A stretch of 64,000 nt of DNA from Bordetella genomosp. 1 (GTDB taxonomy: Bacteria; Pseudomonadota; Gammaproteobacteria; Burkholderiales; Burkholderiaceae_B), in contig NZ_NEVL01000002.1 in NCBI RefSeq assembly GCF_002261335.1, positions 558,001 to 622,000 of the forward strand, given 5' to 3'. Shown one piece after another: positions 8,133 through 17,052 of this stretch (the stretch's first letter is position 1; each line of letters starts with the position of its first letter). A program made the position numbers and the translations under genes. Under the pieces are notes generated by a model. The model was not told the origin of the DNA, ran no database searches, and was given only the letters and a program-made list of their open reading frames with translations.

Positions 8133-11100
8133 ATGAAGCTTCAGATCACCAACGTTGCCGCCGGCGGGGCAGTCGTCAAGCCGGTCGAGCCGGGCCAGCA
8201 CGCCGTCGTCAAGATCGCCAAGGGCCAGCGCCTGGCCCTGGCAGACAAGGCCGCCCCGGGCCAGGCCGAAGATGTCGTCGCCACCCGCGATGGAGAGGCC
8301 CTCGAGCTCAAATACGCGGACGGCACGTCCGTGCGGGTCGAGAATTTCTACACCGAATGCGTCAATGGCGAGTGCGAGATTCTGGTCGACGGCGCGGCCG
8401 CCGAGCCGGTGTCCCTCACCGCCGAAACCGCCGGCGGCGCGGATGTCGTCTATGCCTACGGCTCGCCGGAAGCCCTGCACGGCATGCTGGGCGATGCCGC
8501 TGATGCGCTGCTGGCCGAGGCCACGCCGGTGGCGGGCGGCATGCTCGAGTTCGCCCCCGCCACGGCTGCCGTTGCCGCCGGTGCGGCGCCGGCGGGCTTG
8601 TCACCCTGGACGGTGCTGGGCCTGGGCGCGCTGGGCGTGGCGGGCGTCGCCGCCGCGGCGTCCGGCGGCGGTGGCCACGACAACGACGACACCGCAAGCA
8701 CCCCGAGCGCGCCACAGCCCGTCACGCCGCCCGCCCGGCTCGGAGCACCCGTCCTCGCCCTCAAGCACGACGCGGGTGGATCCGCGAGCGATGGCGTCTC
8801 CAACGACGGCCGGATGGTCGTGAAGGGCGTGGATCCCGGCAACACCTGGGAATACACCACCGACGGCGGCACCACCTGGAAGGCGGGCACCGGCGATGAA
8901 TTCGATCTGCCCGAAGGCGATTACAAGGCCGGCGACGTGAAGGCGCGCCAGATCGATGCGGCCGGCCATAAATCGCCCGTCGGCAACACCCCCACGGCCA
9001 TCACGATCGACAAGACCCCGCCGACCTCGGGCTTCGATGCCCCGGCCGTGGCCCTGAAACACGACGCCGGCGGCAGCGCCAGCGATGGCCTGTCCAACGA
9101 CGGCACCATGAAGGTCACCGGCGTGACGCCGGGCAACGGTTGGGAATACACCACCGACGGCGGCACTACCTGGAAGGCCGGCTCGGGCGACGAGTTCGAC
9201 CTGCCCGAAGGCGACTACAACGCGGGCGACGTGAAGGTCCGCCAGGTCGACCTGGCCGGCAACACCTCTCCCGCGGGCGACACGCCGGCCGCGATCACGA
9301 TCGACAAGACCCCGCCGACCTCCGGCTTCGATGCTCCCGTGGTCAAGCTCAAGCACGACGCGGGCGGCTCCGCCAGCGATGGCGTCTCGAACGACGGCCG
9401 CGTGTCCGTGTCGGGCGTCGACCCGGCCCATCAGTGGGAATACACCACCGATGGCGGCCAACACTGGACCCGCGGCAGCGGCGATGGATTCGACCTGCCC
9501 GAAGGCCAGTACAAAGCGGGTGATGTCCAGGCGCGCCAGATCGATCCGGCCGGCAACACCTCCCCCATCGGCAACACGCCCACCGCCATCACGATCGACA
9601 AGACTCCGCCGACCTCGGGCTTCGATGCGCCCGCCGTGGCCTTGAAGAATGACAAGGGCAGCAGCGCCAGCGATGGCCTGTCCAACGACGGCACCATGAA
9701 GGTCACCGGCGTGACGCCGGGCAACGGTTGGGAATACACCACCGACGGCGGCACCACGTGGAAAGCCGGCACCGGTGACGAGTTCGACCTGCCCGAAGGC
9801 GACTACAACGCGGGCGCGGTGAAGGTCCGTCAGGTCGATCTGGCCGGCAACACCTCGCCATCGGGAGACGCTCCCTCGGCCATCTCGATCGACAAGACCC
9901 CGCCGACTTCCGGTTTCGACGCCCCCGCGGTGGCCCTGAAGAATGACGCGGGCGGCAGCGCCAGCGATGGCCTGTCCAACGATGGCACGATGAAGGTCAC
10001 CGGCGTGACGCCCGGCAATGGCTGGGAATACACCACCGACGGCGGCACCACGTGGAAAACGGGCTCGGGCGATGAATTCGACCTGCCTGAAGGCGACTAC
10101 AAGGCCGGCGACGTAAAGGTGCGCCAGGTCGACACCGCGGGCAACACGTCCGCCTCGGGCGACTCGGCCTCGGCCATCACGATCGACAAGACACCGCCGA
10201 CTTCCGGCTTCGATGCGCCGGGCGTGGCCTTGAAAAACGACGCGGGCGGCAGCGCCAGCGATGGCCTGTCCAACGACGGCACGATGAAAGTCACCGGCGT
10301 GACGTCGGGCAACGGTTGGGAATACACGACCGACGGCGGCGCCAACTGGACGAAGGGAACGGGCGATGAGTTCACCCTGCCCGAAGGCGACTACAAGGCC
10401 GGCGATGTCAAGGCGCGTCAGATCGATCCCGCCGGCAACACGTCCCCTGCGGGCGACACGCCGACGGCCATCACGATCGACAAGACCCCGCCCACGTCCG
10501 GCTTCGATGCGCCCGCCGTGGCCTTGAAGAACGACGCGGGCGGCAGCGCCAGCGATGGCCTGTCCAACGACGGCACGATGAAGGTCACCGGGGTGACGTC
10601 GGGCAATGGCTGGGAATACACGACCGACGGCGGCACCACGTGGATGAAGGGTACGGACGACGAGTTCGACCTGCCCGAGGGCGACTACAACGCGGGCGCG
10701 GTGAAGGTGCGCCAGGTCGATCCCGCGGGCAACACGTCTCCCGCGGGCGACTCGCCCTCGGCCATCACGATCGACAAAACCCCGCCGACCTCCGGCTTCG
10801 ATGCCCCGGGCGTAGCCTTGAAAAACGACGCGGGCGGCAGCGCCAGCGACGGCCTGTCCAACGACGGCACGATGAAGGTTACCGGCGTGGATCCGGCCAA
10901 CGGTTGGGAGTACACCACCGACGGCGGCAGTACGTGGAAGAAGGGCACGGGCGATGAATTCGACCTGCCCGAGGGCGATTACCAAGCCGGCAGCGTGAAG
11001 GTGCGTCAGGTCGACCCGGCCGGCAACAAATCCGCCTCGGGCGACTCGCCCGCGGCCATCACGATCGACAAGACGCCGCCGACCTCGGGTTTCGACGCGC

Positions 11101-14100
11101 CTGCGGTCGCGCTGAAAAACGATGCCGGCGGCAGCGCCAGCGATGGCCTGTCCAACGACGGCACCATGAAGATCACCGGGATCACCACCGGTAACGGCTG
11201 GGAATACACCACCGACGGCGGCAGCACGTGGAAGAAGGGCACGGGCGATGATTTCGACCTGCCCGAAGGCGACTACAAGGCGAGCGACGTGAAGGTGCGT
11301 CAGGTCGATCCCGCGGGCAACACGTCCGCGTCGGGCGACTCGCCTTCGGCCATCACGATCGACAAGACACCGCCGACGTCCGGCTTCAATGCCCCGGGCG
11401 TGGCCCTCAAAAACGACGCGGGCGGCAGCCAGAGCGACGGCCTGTCGAACGACGGCACGATCAAGGTCACCGGCGTCGATCCGGCCAATGGCTGGGAATA
11501 CACCACCGACGGCGGCAGCAGCTGGACCAAGGGCACGGGCGACGAATTCACCTTGCCCGAGGGCGACTATCAGGCGGGTAAGGTCAAGGCGCGTCAGATC
11601 GACCCCGCCGGCAACAAATCCCCCGCGGGCGATACGCCGACGGCCATCAGCATCGACAAGACCCCGCCCACCTCCGGGTTCGACGCGCCCAGCGTGGCCC
11701 TGAAGAATGACGCCGGCAGCAGCGCCAGCGATGGCCTGTCCAAAGACGGCACCATGAAGGTCAGCGGCGTGACGCCGGGCAACGGCTGGGAATACACCAC
11801 CGATGGCGGCACCACGTGGAAGACGGGCTCGGGCGACGAATTCGACCTGCCCGAAGGCGACTACACGGCCGGCAACGTGAAGGTGCGCCAGGTCGATCCC
11901 GCGGGCAACACATCCGTGTCGGGCGCGACGCCCGCCGCCATCACGATCGACAAGACACCCCCGACCTCAGGCTTCGACGCGCCGACGCTGGCGCTGAAGA
12001 ACGACACCGGTGCGTCGGCCACAGACGGGATCTCCCGCGACGGCACGATGGTCGTGACCGGCGTCGGGGCCGGCAACACCTGGGAGTATTCCACCGATGG
12101 CGGCGCAAGCTGGACGCAGGGCAGCGGCGACACGTTCACGTTGAAGGAGGGCAGCTACGCAGCCGACGCCGTGCAGGTGCGGCAGTCCGATGTCTACGGC
12201 AACGGCTCCGCCATCGGAAAGCCTGCCACCGCCATCACGATCGACCAGACCCCGCCGCCTGTCGAGCAGACGCCCGCGCGGCTTCGCTTGGTCGAGGATT
12301 CCGGCGAAAGCGACACCGATGGCATCACCAACAAGACCTACATCGCCGTGGAATGGCAGGGCAGAAAAAACATCAACTGGGAGTTCTCGACCGACGGTGG
12401 GGCGACATGGAAGCTGGCGGCGCGCCTGGACAGGCAAAGAGACCAGTTTGCCGTGGTTGATGGCGTGTATCAGCCCGGCCAGATCGTCGTGCGCGGCGCG
12501 CCCGACGAAGCCGGCAACTACAACACGGTCAGCAACACGAGCACGTTCGACATCGATTCGAGCAACTCGCAGCCGGTGGTCACGTTCGAACTGAAGAGCG
12601 GCACCGCCGCCGGCGCCGAGGCGGGGACCTTCGTGAGCCAGGGCACGTTCAAACTGACCTCGGCGGTCGTCCCCGGCAATACCTGGCAATACACCTTGGG
12701 CAGGAATATCTGGTACGACGGCGTCGGCGACGAATTCACGCTCGACGAGGGCCGCTACGACCTGCGCTTTCTGCGTGTGCGGCAGGTGGAGCCCAAACGT
12801 GGTGCCGTCTCCGATTCGTCTGGCCTGCCCGTGGAGTTCACGAACACCACCCGCACCCTCATCGTCGACCATTCCGCCCCGGCCGCGCCGACCTTCGCGC
12901 TGAAAAACGACAACGGGCCCGCCAACAATGACGGCATCAGCAGTGACGGCACCATCTCGGTGGCCGGCATCGAAGCGGGCGCAAGCTGGGAGTACTCCAC
13001 CGATGGCGGCGCCAGCTGGCAGGCAGGCTCCGGCGACAATTTCGTGCTTGCCCTGGGCAGCTACGCCGCCGACACCATCCGCGTGCGGCAAACGGACGCG
13101 GCGGGCAACGTCTCGGCCGTGGGCCGCAACGCCGGCGCGTTGTTCATCGGCGTGCCGGCGCCGGTCGTGGCGCTTGCCGACGACGACAACACCCCGGGCG
13201 ACGGCATCAGCAAGAACGGCCTGGTCAAGGTGTCGGGCGTGAGTGCCGGCAACACCTGGGAGTACACCACCGACGGCCGGACCTGGCAGGCCGGGGTCGG
13301 CGATGGGTTCACGCTGACCGACGGCACCTACGTCAAGGGCACCGTGCAGGTCCGCCAGATCGATGCCGCCGGTGTCCGCTCGGCCGAGGCGGAGCCGGCC
13401 ACGACGCTGGCGATCTCGCAGTTCGGCCTCACCCTGCAGCTCAAGGCCGACACCGGCGAGAGCGGCACGGACGGCGTGACCGCCGACGGCAGAATGGTCT
13501 TCTCCGGCAGGGACAACGGGCAATGGCAATACTCGCTCGACGGCGGCCAGACGTGGAGCCGGGGCAAGCCTTCGTCGCACGAGTTCCGGGCGCGCAATGG
13601 CACCTACGAGGTCGACCAGATCCAGGCGCGCGACAAGAACGGCCATATCCTCAGCAACAAGCAGCGCTACGAAATCTTGGATGGCTTGATGGATAAGACG
13701 CCGAGCCCGGCGCTGGTGCAGGATACCGGCAGCAGCGCCAGCGATCGCGTGACGAACGATGGCACCTTCAAGGTGTCCGGCGGCACCGCCGACCTGCGGC
13801 TCGAATACTCTCTCGACGGCGGAAAGACGTGGAGCCCCGCCGTTGGCGACAGCTTCGTCGTGCCCGACGGCAGCTACAACCACCGGAGTACGCTGGACGC
13901 GCTCGCCGTGCGATTCGTGGATCCGCGCAGCGGCCAGATGTCGTCGGTCATCACCTACAGACAACCGTTCACGGTGGATACGAAGGCGCCCGACGCGCCG
14001 GAGCTGCTGTTGCATGGCGCGCGCAACGGCGTCACCCATGACGGCGCCGTGTCCGTCGGCAGCCTGGAGGCAAGCGGGACCTGGGAGTATTCGGTCGACG

Positions 14101-16043
14101 GCGGCGCCAGCTGGGTCGCCGGATCGGGCACCGAGTTCGCACTTGCGATCGGCAGCCATGCGGCGGGGCAGGTCGGGGTGCGCCAGTTCGACCGCGCCGG
14201 CAACGTGTCGCAGCTGACATGGAACACCGCGCCGATCACCGTTACCACCGGCATGTCGGTCCAGTTGCGCAACGACCTGGGCACGCCCGAAGACGGCGTG
14301 AGCCGCTCCGGCACGATGCTGGTCACGGGCGTGGGCCAGGGCGAGCAATGGCAGTACTCGCTCGATGGGGGCGCCAGCTGGAGTAGCAGCTTCGACGCCA
14401 GCGTCAAGACCTTCCTGCTGCAGGGCCAGCACTACGACGAGGGCATGGTGCGCGTCCGCAAGACCGACACCGCCGGCGCGACCACCGACGTGCAGGCCAT
14501 CGGATCGCTCGACTGGCAGGTTTTGCACTGGGATTCGGCCGGGGCCCTGGCCTTCACGCTCGACGCCTCGCGCACGCCGGACGCGCCGCAGGCCAACGTG
14601 CTGGCCAATGGCGATACCACCGGCCAGGCCTTGACGCTCGCCCACCTGAATCTCTCCGGCTATCACGATGCCGCGAGCACGCAGGTGCACGTATCGAAGG
14701 CGGTCAACCTGTCGTTCACCCGCGACGGGCAGGCGGTGGACACCTTCACGCTCGCCGACGTGGTGGCCGGCAGGATCCGGGTGAGCTACACCCAATCCGG
14801 CCAGGACACGGCCGGCACCTTTGCCCATGCCAGCTTCACCGTGACCGATCGCGCCAGCGGCGACGTCATCGACATCCAGCTCGGTGCGCAGCCCGGCTTC
14901 CACGACAGCAACGGCCAGTGGCTCGCCAAGCCCGACACGGCGCTGTGGGGCGATCCGTCCGGCGATGGCTGGAAGGGCTCGAACGAGATGCCCGGCTCCG
15001 GCCAGGGCGGCGCGGACACGCTGGTCGGCGGCAACGGCCGCGACCTGATCTTCGGCGATGGGTCGGGCGGTGGGCTGAACCTGACCAATGGGTTCGGTGG
15101 CGCGCCGGGCTCGGGCGATGACATCATCTACGGCGGGCAGGGCGACGACATCCTGTTCGGCGACGGCTTCGGCAGCGACGGCAGGCAGCGGCCCGTGTTG
15201 AACAACGGCGGGTTCGGCGGCGGCGGCGGTGGCGCGGGCGTGTCGGCTTTCAAAACCGGCGGCGCGGGCGGTGTGGGCGCAGGCGCCGGAGGCGACAAGG
15301 GCGGCGCGGGCCATGGCACGACGATGGGCAACGGCGACACGGCGCCCGGCGCGGCGGACGATTCCGGGTTCGGCGTCGGGGTCGGCAGCGGCCGCCCTCA
15401 GGAGGCCGTGACCGCCGAGGTCGACGGAGCGGGCCAGAACAACCCCGGCTTCGTGTTCGACAACACCGGCAAGGTCACCGACGCGATCACCCAGGTGGAA
15501 ACCGCCTTCGTCGATGGCGCGAAGGGCGGCAGCGACCTGTTCGCCCAGGACCAGGGCGCCGGCAACGACCAGATCCATGGCGGCGCCGGCAATGACCTGA
15601 TCATGGGGATGGTCGGAAACGATCTCATCGTGGGCGGCACGGGCAACGACATCATGTACGGGCGCGGCGGTGGCTACGAGAGGCGCGTCATGGAAGACGC
15701 CGATACCTTCCTCTGGCAGCGCGGCGACGCCGGCACGCAGGGCACCGCGCTCGACGTGATCCGCGATTTCGGCGGGGACGGCATCGCCGATCACCTCGAC
15801 ATCCAGGGTCTGCTCGAAGGATACGTGGCGGGCAACGACCTGAAAGACTGGGTCTCGGTCCAGACCGGGGTCACCGCGCCTGCCGGCGCGCGCGGATCCG
15901 ACGTGGGTGCCACCGGCACGCTGATCACCATCGACGTCGACGGCGCCGGCGCGGGCACCACGGTGCAACAGATCTTCCTCACCGGCGTCGACCTCGACAC
16001 CAACGTCAACAACCTGGTGAACACCGGGGTGCTGATCGTGTAG
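8133..16043 (+). CDS. Giant BapA-like repeat adhesin exported by type I secretion
   Basis: 2636 residues without a signal peptide. Residues 1-125 form a BapA prefix-like domain. A hydrophobic stretch (about 155-175, TVLGLGALGVAGVAAAA) and a GGGGHDND spacer follow. Then come about 20 Ig-like modules of 85-105 residues sharing W(E/Q)Y(T/S)xDGGxxW and VRQxDxAGN. Modules 1-12 are close to 98 residues each; the later ones (about 1376-2126) are divergent. A cadherin-like domain (about 2130-2265) is followed by RTX nonapeptides in two blocks (about 2290-2345 and 2471-2511) separated by a Gly-rich stretch. The C-terminus (DTFLWQRGDAG to GVLIV) is the LapA/BapA-type secretion signal. Expected role: cell-surface biofilm adhesin exported by the transporter at 2-1530. 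Confidence 0.92.
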   Translation: MKLQITNVAAGGAVVKPVEPGQHAVVKIAKGQRLALADKAAPGQAEDVVATRDGEALELKYADGTSVRVENFYTECVNGECEILVDGAAAEPVSLTAETAGGADVVYAYGSPEALHGMLGDAADALLAEATPVAGGMLEFAPATAAVAAGAAPAGLSPWTVLGLGALGVAGVAAAASGGGGHDNDDTASTPSAPQPVTPPARLGAPVLALKHDAGGSASDGVSNDGRMVVKGVDPGNTWEYTTDGGTTWKAGTGDEFDLPEGDYKAGDVKARQIDAAGHKSPVGNTPTAITIDKTPPTSGFDAPAVALKHDAGGSASDGLSNDGTMKVTGVTPGNGWEYTTDGGTTWKAGSGDEFDLPEGDYNAGDVKVRQVDLAGNTSPAGDTPAAITIDKTPPTSGFDAPVVKLKHDAGGSASDGVSNDGRVSVSGVDPAHQWEYTTDGGQHWTRGSGDGFDLPEGQYKAGDVQARQIDPAGNTSPIGNTPTAITIDKTPPTSGFDAPAVALKNDKGSSASDGLSNDGTMKVTGVTPGNGWEYTTDGGTTWKAGTGDEFDLPEGDYNAGAVKVRQVDLAGNTSPSGDAPSAISIDKTPPTSGFDAPAVALKNDAGGSASDGLSNDGTMKVTGVTPGNGWEYTTDGGTTWKTGSGDEFDLPEGDYKAGDVKVRQVDTAGNTSASGDSASAITIDKTPPTSGFDAPGVALKNDAGGSASDGLSNDGTMKVTGVTSGNGWEYTTDGGANWTKGTGDEFTLPEGDYKAGDVKARQIDPAGNTSPAGDTPTAITIDKTPPTSGFDAPAVALKNDAGGSASDGLSNDGTMKVTGVTSGNGWEYTTDGGTTWMKGTDDEFDLPEGDYNAGAVKVRQVDPAGNTSPAGDSPSAITIDKTPPTSGFDAPGVALKNDAGGSASDGLSNDGTMKVTGVDPANGWEYTTDGGSTWKKGTGDEFDLPEGDYQAGSVKVRQVDPAGNKSASGDSPAAITIDKTPPTSGFDAPAVALKNDAGGSASDGLSNDGTMKITGITTGNGWEYTTDGGSTWKKGTGDDFDLPEGDYKASDVKVRQVDPAGNTSASGDSPSAITIDKTPPTSGFNAPGVALKNDAGGSQSDGLSNDGTIKVTGVDPANGWEYTTDGGSSWTKGTGDEFTLPEGDYQAGKVKARQIDPAGNKSPAGDTPTAISIDKTPPTSGFDAPSVALKNDAGSSASDGLSKDGTMKVSGVTPGNGWEYTTDGGTTWKTGSGDEFDLPEGDYTAGNVKVRQVDPAGNTSVSGATPAAITIDKTPPTSGFDAPTLALKNDTGASATDGISRDGTMVVTGVGAGNTWEYSTDGGASWTQGSGDTFTLKEGSYAADAVQVRQSDVYGNGSAIGKPATAITIDQTPPPVEQTPARLRLVEDSGESDTDGITNKTYIAVEWQGRKNINWEFSTDGGATWKLAARLDRQRDQFAVVDGVYQPGQIVVRGAPDEAGNYNTVSNTSTFDIDSSNSQPVVTFELKSGTAAGAEAGTFVSQGTFKLTSAVVPGNTWQYTLGRNIWYDGVGDEFTLDEGRYDLRFLRVRQVEPKRGAVSDSSGLPVEFTNTTRTLIVDHSAPAAPTFALKNDNGPANNDGISSDGTISVAGIEAGASWEYSTDGGASWQAGSGDNFVLALGSYAADTIRVRQTDAAGNVSAVGRNAGALFIGVPAPVVALADDDNTPGDGISKNGLVKVSGVSAGNTWEYTTDGRTWQAGVGDGFTLTDGTYVKGTVQVRQIDAAGVRSAEAEPATTLAISQFGLTLQLKADTGESGTDGVTADGRMVFSGRDNGQWQYSLDGGQTWSRGKPSSHEFRARNGTYEVDQIQARDKNGHILSNKQRYEILDGLMDKTPSPALVQDTGSSASDRVTNDGTFKVSGGTADLRLEYSLDGGKTWSPAVGDSFVVPDGSYNHRSTLDALAVRFVDPRSGQMSSVITYRQPFTVDTKAPDAPELLLHGARNGVTHDGAVSVGSLEASGTWEYSVDGGASWVAGSGTEFALAIGSHAAGQVGVRQFDRAGNVSQLTWNTAPITVTTGMSVQLRNDLGTPEDGVSRSGTMLVTGVGQGEQWQYSLDGGASWSSSFDASVKTFLLQGQHYDEGMVRVRKTDTAGATTDVQAIGSLDWQVLHWDSAGALAFTLDASRTPDAPQANVLANGDTTGQALTLAHLNLSGYHDAASTQVHVSKAVNLSFTRDGQAVDTFTLADVVAGRIRVSYTQSGQDTAGTFAHASFTVTDRASGDVIDIQLGAQPGFHDSNGQWLAKPDTALWGDPSGDGWKGSNEMPGSGQGGADTLVGGNGRDLIFGDGSGGGLNLTNGFGGAPGSGDDIIYGGQGDDILFGDGFGSDGRQRPVLNNGGFGGGGGGAGVSAFKTGGAGGVGAGAGGDKGGAGHGTTMGNGDTAPGAADDSGFGVGVGSGRPQEAVTAEVDGAGQNNPGFVFDNTGKVTDAITQVETAFVDGAKGGSDLFAQDQGAGNDQIHGGAGNDLIMGMVGNDLIVGGTGNDIMYGRGGGYERRVMEDADTFLWQRGDAGTQGTALDVIRDFGGDGIADHLDIQGLLEGYVAGNDLKDWVSVQTGVTAPAGARGSDVGATGTLITIDVDGAGAGTTVQQIFLTGVDLDTNVNNLVNTGVLIV
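8740..12240 (+). repeat. Tandem 294-bp (98-codon) repeats within the adhesin gene
   Basis: Twelve in-frame modules. The segment encoding IDKTPPTS recurs exactly every 294 bp at 9006, 9300, 9594, 9888, 10182, 10476, 10770, 11064, 11358, 11652 and 11946. Modules 2-11 are near-identical at DNA level; module 12 diverges and leads into the degenerate modules. Such a tract is prone to recombination and to assembly collapse. Confidence 0.95.
15000..15665 (+). other. RTX calcium-binding repeats of the adhesin, split by a Gly-rich insert
   Basis: Nonapeptide repeats of type GGxGxDxUx are visible: GGNGRDLIF and GGQGDDILF in the first block, GGAGNDLIM, GMVGNDLIV and GGTGNDIMY in the second. About 120 residues separate the blocks, including a very Gly/Ala-rich stretch (about 15205-15400). 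RTX repeats bind calcium and promote folding after type I secretion. Confidence 0.88.
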
Positions 16044-16233
16044 CCCCGCGCCCGTTCGTGTGCGTTCGCATGCGGTCGCGATCGCGTTCGGCTCCCCGGC
16101 CGACGCGTTCGCGCACTGCGCCGCCGCGCCGCGGCGAGGATCTACGTGATTTCGCGGCCCGGCGGGCCCGTAGCATTCGCCCACTGATGCGCTGTGCCGG
16201 TCTCCTCCAGGGCAGCGGCGTCATCGGGCACGG

Positions 16234-16324
16234 ATCGTGCAAGGACCATGGACCCGGACCCCATGGAAACGCAGTACCCTGCACGATGCTTCGCGCCGAA
16301 GGCCTCGCCTTCGGCGCTTTTTTT
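16234..16324 (+). ncRNA. Candidate structured small RNA ending in an intrinsic terminator
   Basis: An outer imperfect 11-bp stem pairs 16234-16244 with 16277-16287 (one A-C mismatch). It encloses a second hairpin, CCATGG at 16246-16251 with CCATGG at 16261-16266. Immediately downstream is a strong terminator hairpin (16293-16324). No open frame with a ribosome-binding site lies here. The element sits about 190 bp after the adhesin gene and 230 bp before ssrA. It could be an independent sRNA or the structured 3' end of the adhesin mRNA. No clear promoter was found, so confidence is limited. Confidence 0.35.
16293..16324 (+). terminator. Strong intrinsic terminator downstream of adhesin gene
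   Basis: A perfect 11-bp GC-rich stem (16293-16303 with 16307-16317), a 3-base loop, then seven T residues (16318-16324). It would end transcription from the adhesin gene or from the candidate small RNA before ssrA. Confidence 0.85.
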
Positions 16325-16532
16325 GCGTCGTCGTGCCAAAGAGGCGTGGTGCCGTTTCCCGGGCGCATGCGCGTTGGAGCCGCTGCGCGCAGCGCCCGGC
16401 CTCGTTGTCGCGACGAGGGTCGGGAGCGGGGCGCCTCGATGCCGCTGGCGTGCGGGACACGAGCGCTGTTCGCGCCGGGGCCGCATCCGCCCCGGCGCCG
16501 TGCTGCCACAGGACTGTGGCACGATTTTGACG

Positions 16533-16538
16533 TACAAT
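16533..16538 (+). promoter_or_regulatory. Probable -10 element of ssrA
   Basis: TACAAT lies 14 bases before the mature tmRNA 5' end, the right distance for a short 5' leader. The -35 position for a 17-base spacer (16510-16515) does not match the consensus well. Confidence 0.45.
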
Positions 16539-16551
16539 ATGAAGTTCACCT

Positions 16552-16941
16552 GGGGCCGATCCGGATTCGACGTGGGTCATGAAACAGCTCAGGGCATGCC
16601 GAGCACCAGTAAGCTCGTAAATCCACTGGAAACAAACTAAACGCCAACGACGAGCGTTTCGCTCTCGCCGCTTAAGCGGTGAGCCGCTGCACTGATCTGT
16701 CCTTGGGTCAGGCGGAGAGAGGCAACTCTCTAGGGGGGCAACCCTCGAACCGCAGCAGCGTCCTTCACAAGGAATCGGTCTGCGCTGGGGTCACACGGCT
16801 CAGACTTAAACTACGTGAATCGCTCTGGTCCGGCCCGTTGATCGGCTAAGTCCAGGGTTAAATCCAAATAGATCGACTAAGCATGTAGAACTGACTGCGG
16901 AGGGCTTGCGGACGGGGGTTCAATTCCCCCCGGCTCCACCA
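16552..16941 (+). ncRNA. ssrA: tmRNA (transfer-messenger RNA), trans-translation
   Basis: 390 nt. The 5' end GGGGCCG pairs with 3' CGGCTCC (one G-U pair) to form the alanyl acceptor stem, and the RNA ends in CCA encoded in the DNA. The T-arm sequence GGTTCAATTCC is at about 16917-16927. The tag reading frame starts at GCC 16643 and ends TAA 16673-16675, encoding ANDERFALAA, the tag expected of Bordetella and relatives. Pseudoknot-forming sequences follow the tag. tmRNA rescues stalled ribosomes with SmpB, which is not in this window. Orientation and ends are fixed by the acceptor stem. Confidence 0.97.
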
Positions 16942-16966
16942 AATTTGCAGGCGCAAGCAAGTGATG

Positions 16967-17002
16967 AAGAGCGGCCCGGGCAACCGGACCGCTCTTTTTT
17001 TT
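16967..17002 (+). terminator. Intrinsic terminator of ssrA
   Basis: Stem AAGAGCGG-c-CCGG (16967-16979) pairs with CCGG-a-CCGCTCTT (16984-16996) around a GCAA tetraloop. It is followed by a run of T to 17002. Confidence 0.87.
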
Positions 17003-17052
17003 GCTTGTCTTTCAGGGATCGGGAAAGCGCCCGGGCCGGGGCGCGGCGGGAA

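Noticed and set aside
8601-10985. 794-codon open frame antisense to the adhesin repeats
   Set aside because: It mirrors the tandem repeats of the real gene on the other strand and has no ribosome-binding site or known domain; it results from high GC and repeat structure.
8740-12240. CRISPR-like regular repeats
   Set aside because: The 294-bp period is in frame, with no short spacers and no cas genes; it is protein-module repetition.
11967-16184. 1405-codon antisense open frame over the adhesin 3' half
   Set aside because: Compositional shadow; the plus-strand protein has clear RTX and secretion-signal domains, the antisense frame has none.
16246-16266. NcoI-like palindromes as a phage attachment site
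   Set aside because: ssrA is a known integration target, but no integrase, direct-repeat att pair or phage gene lies next to its 3' end.
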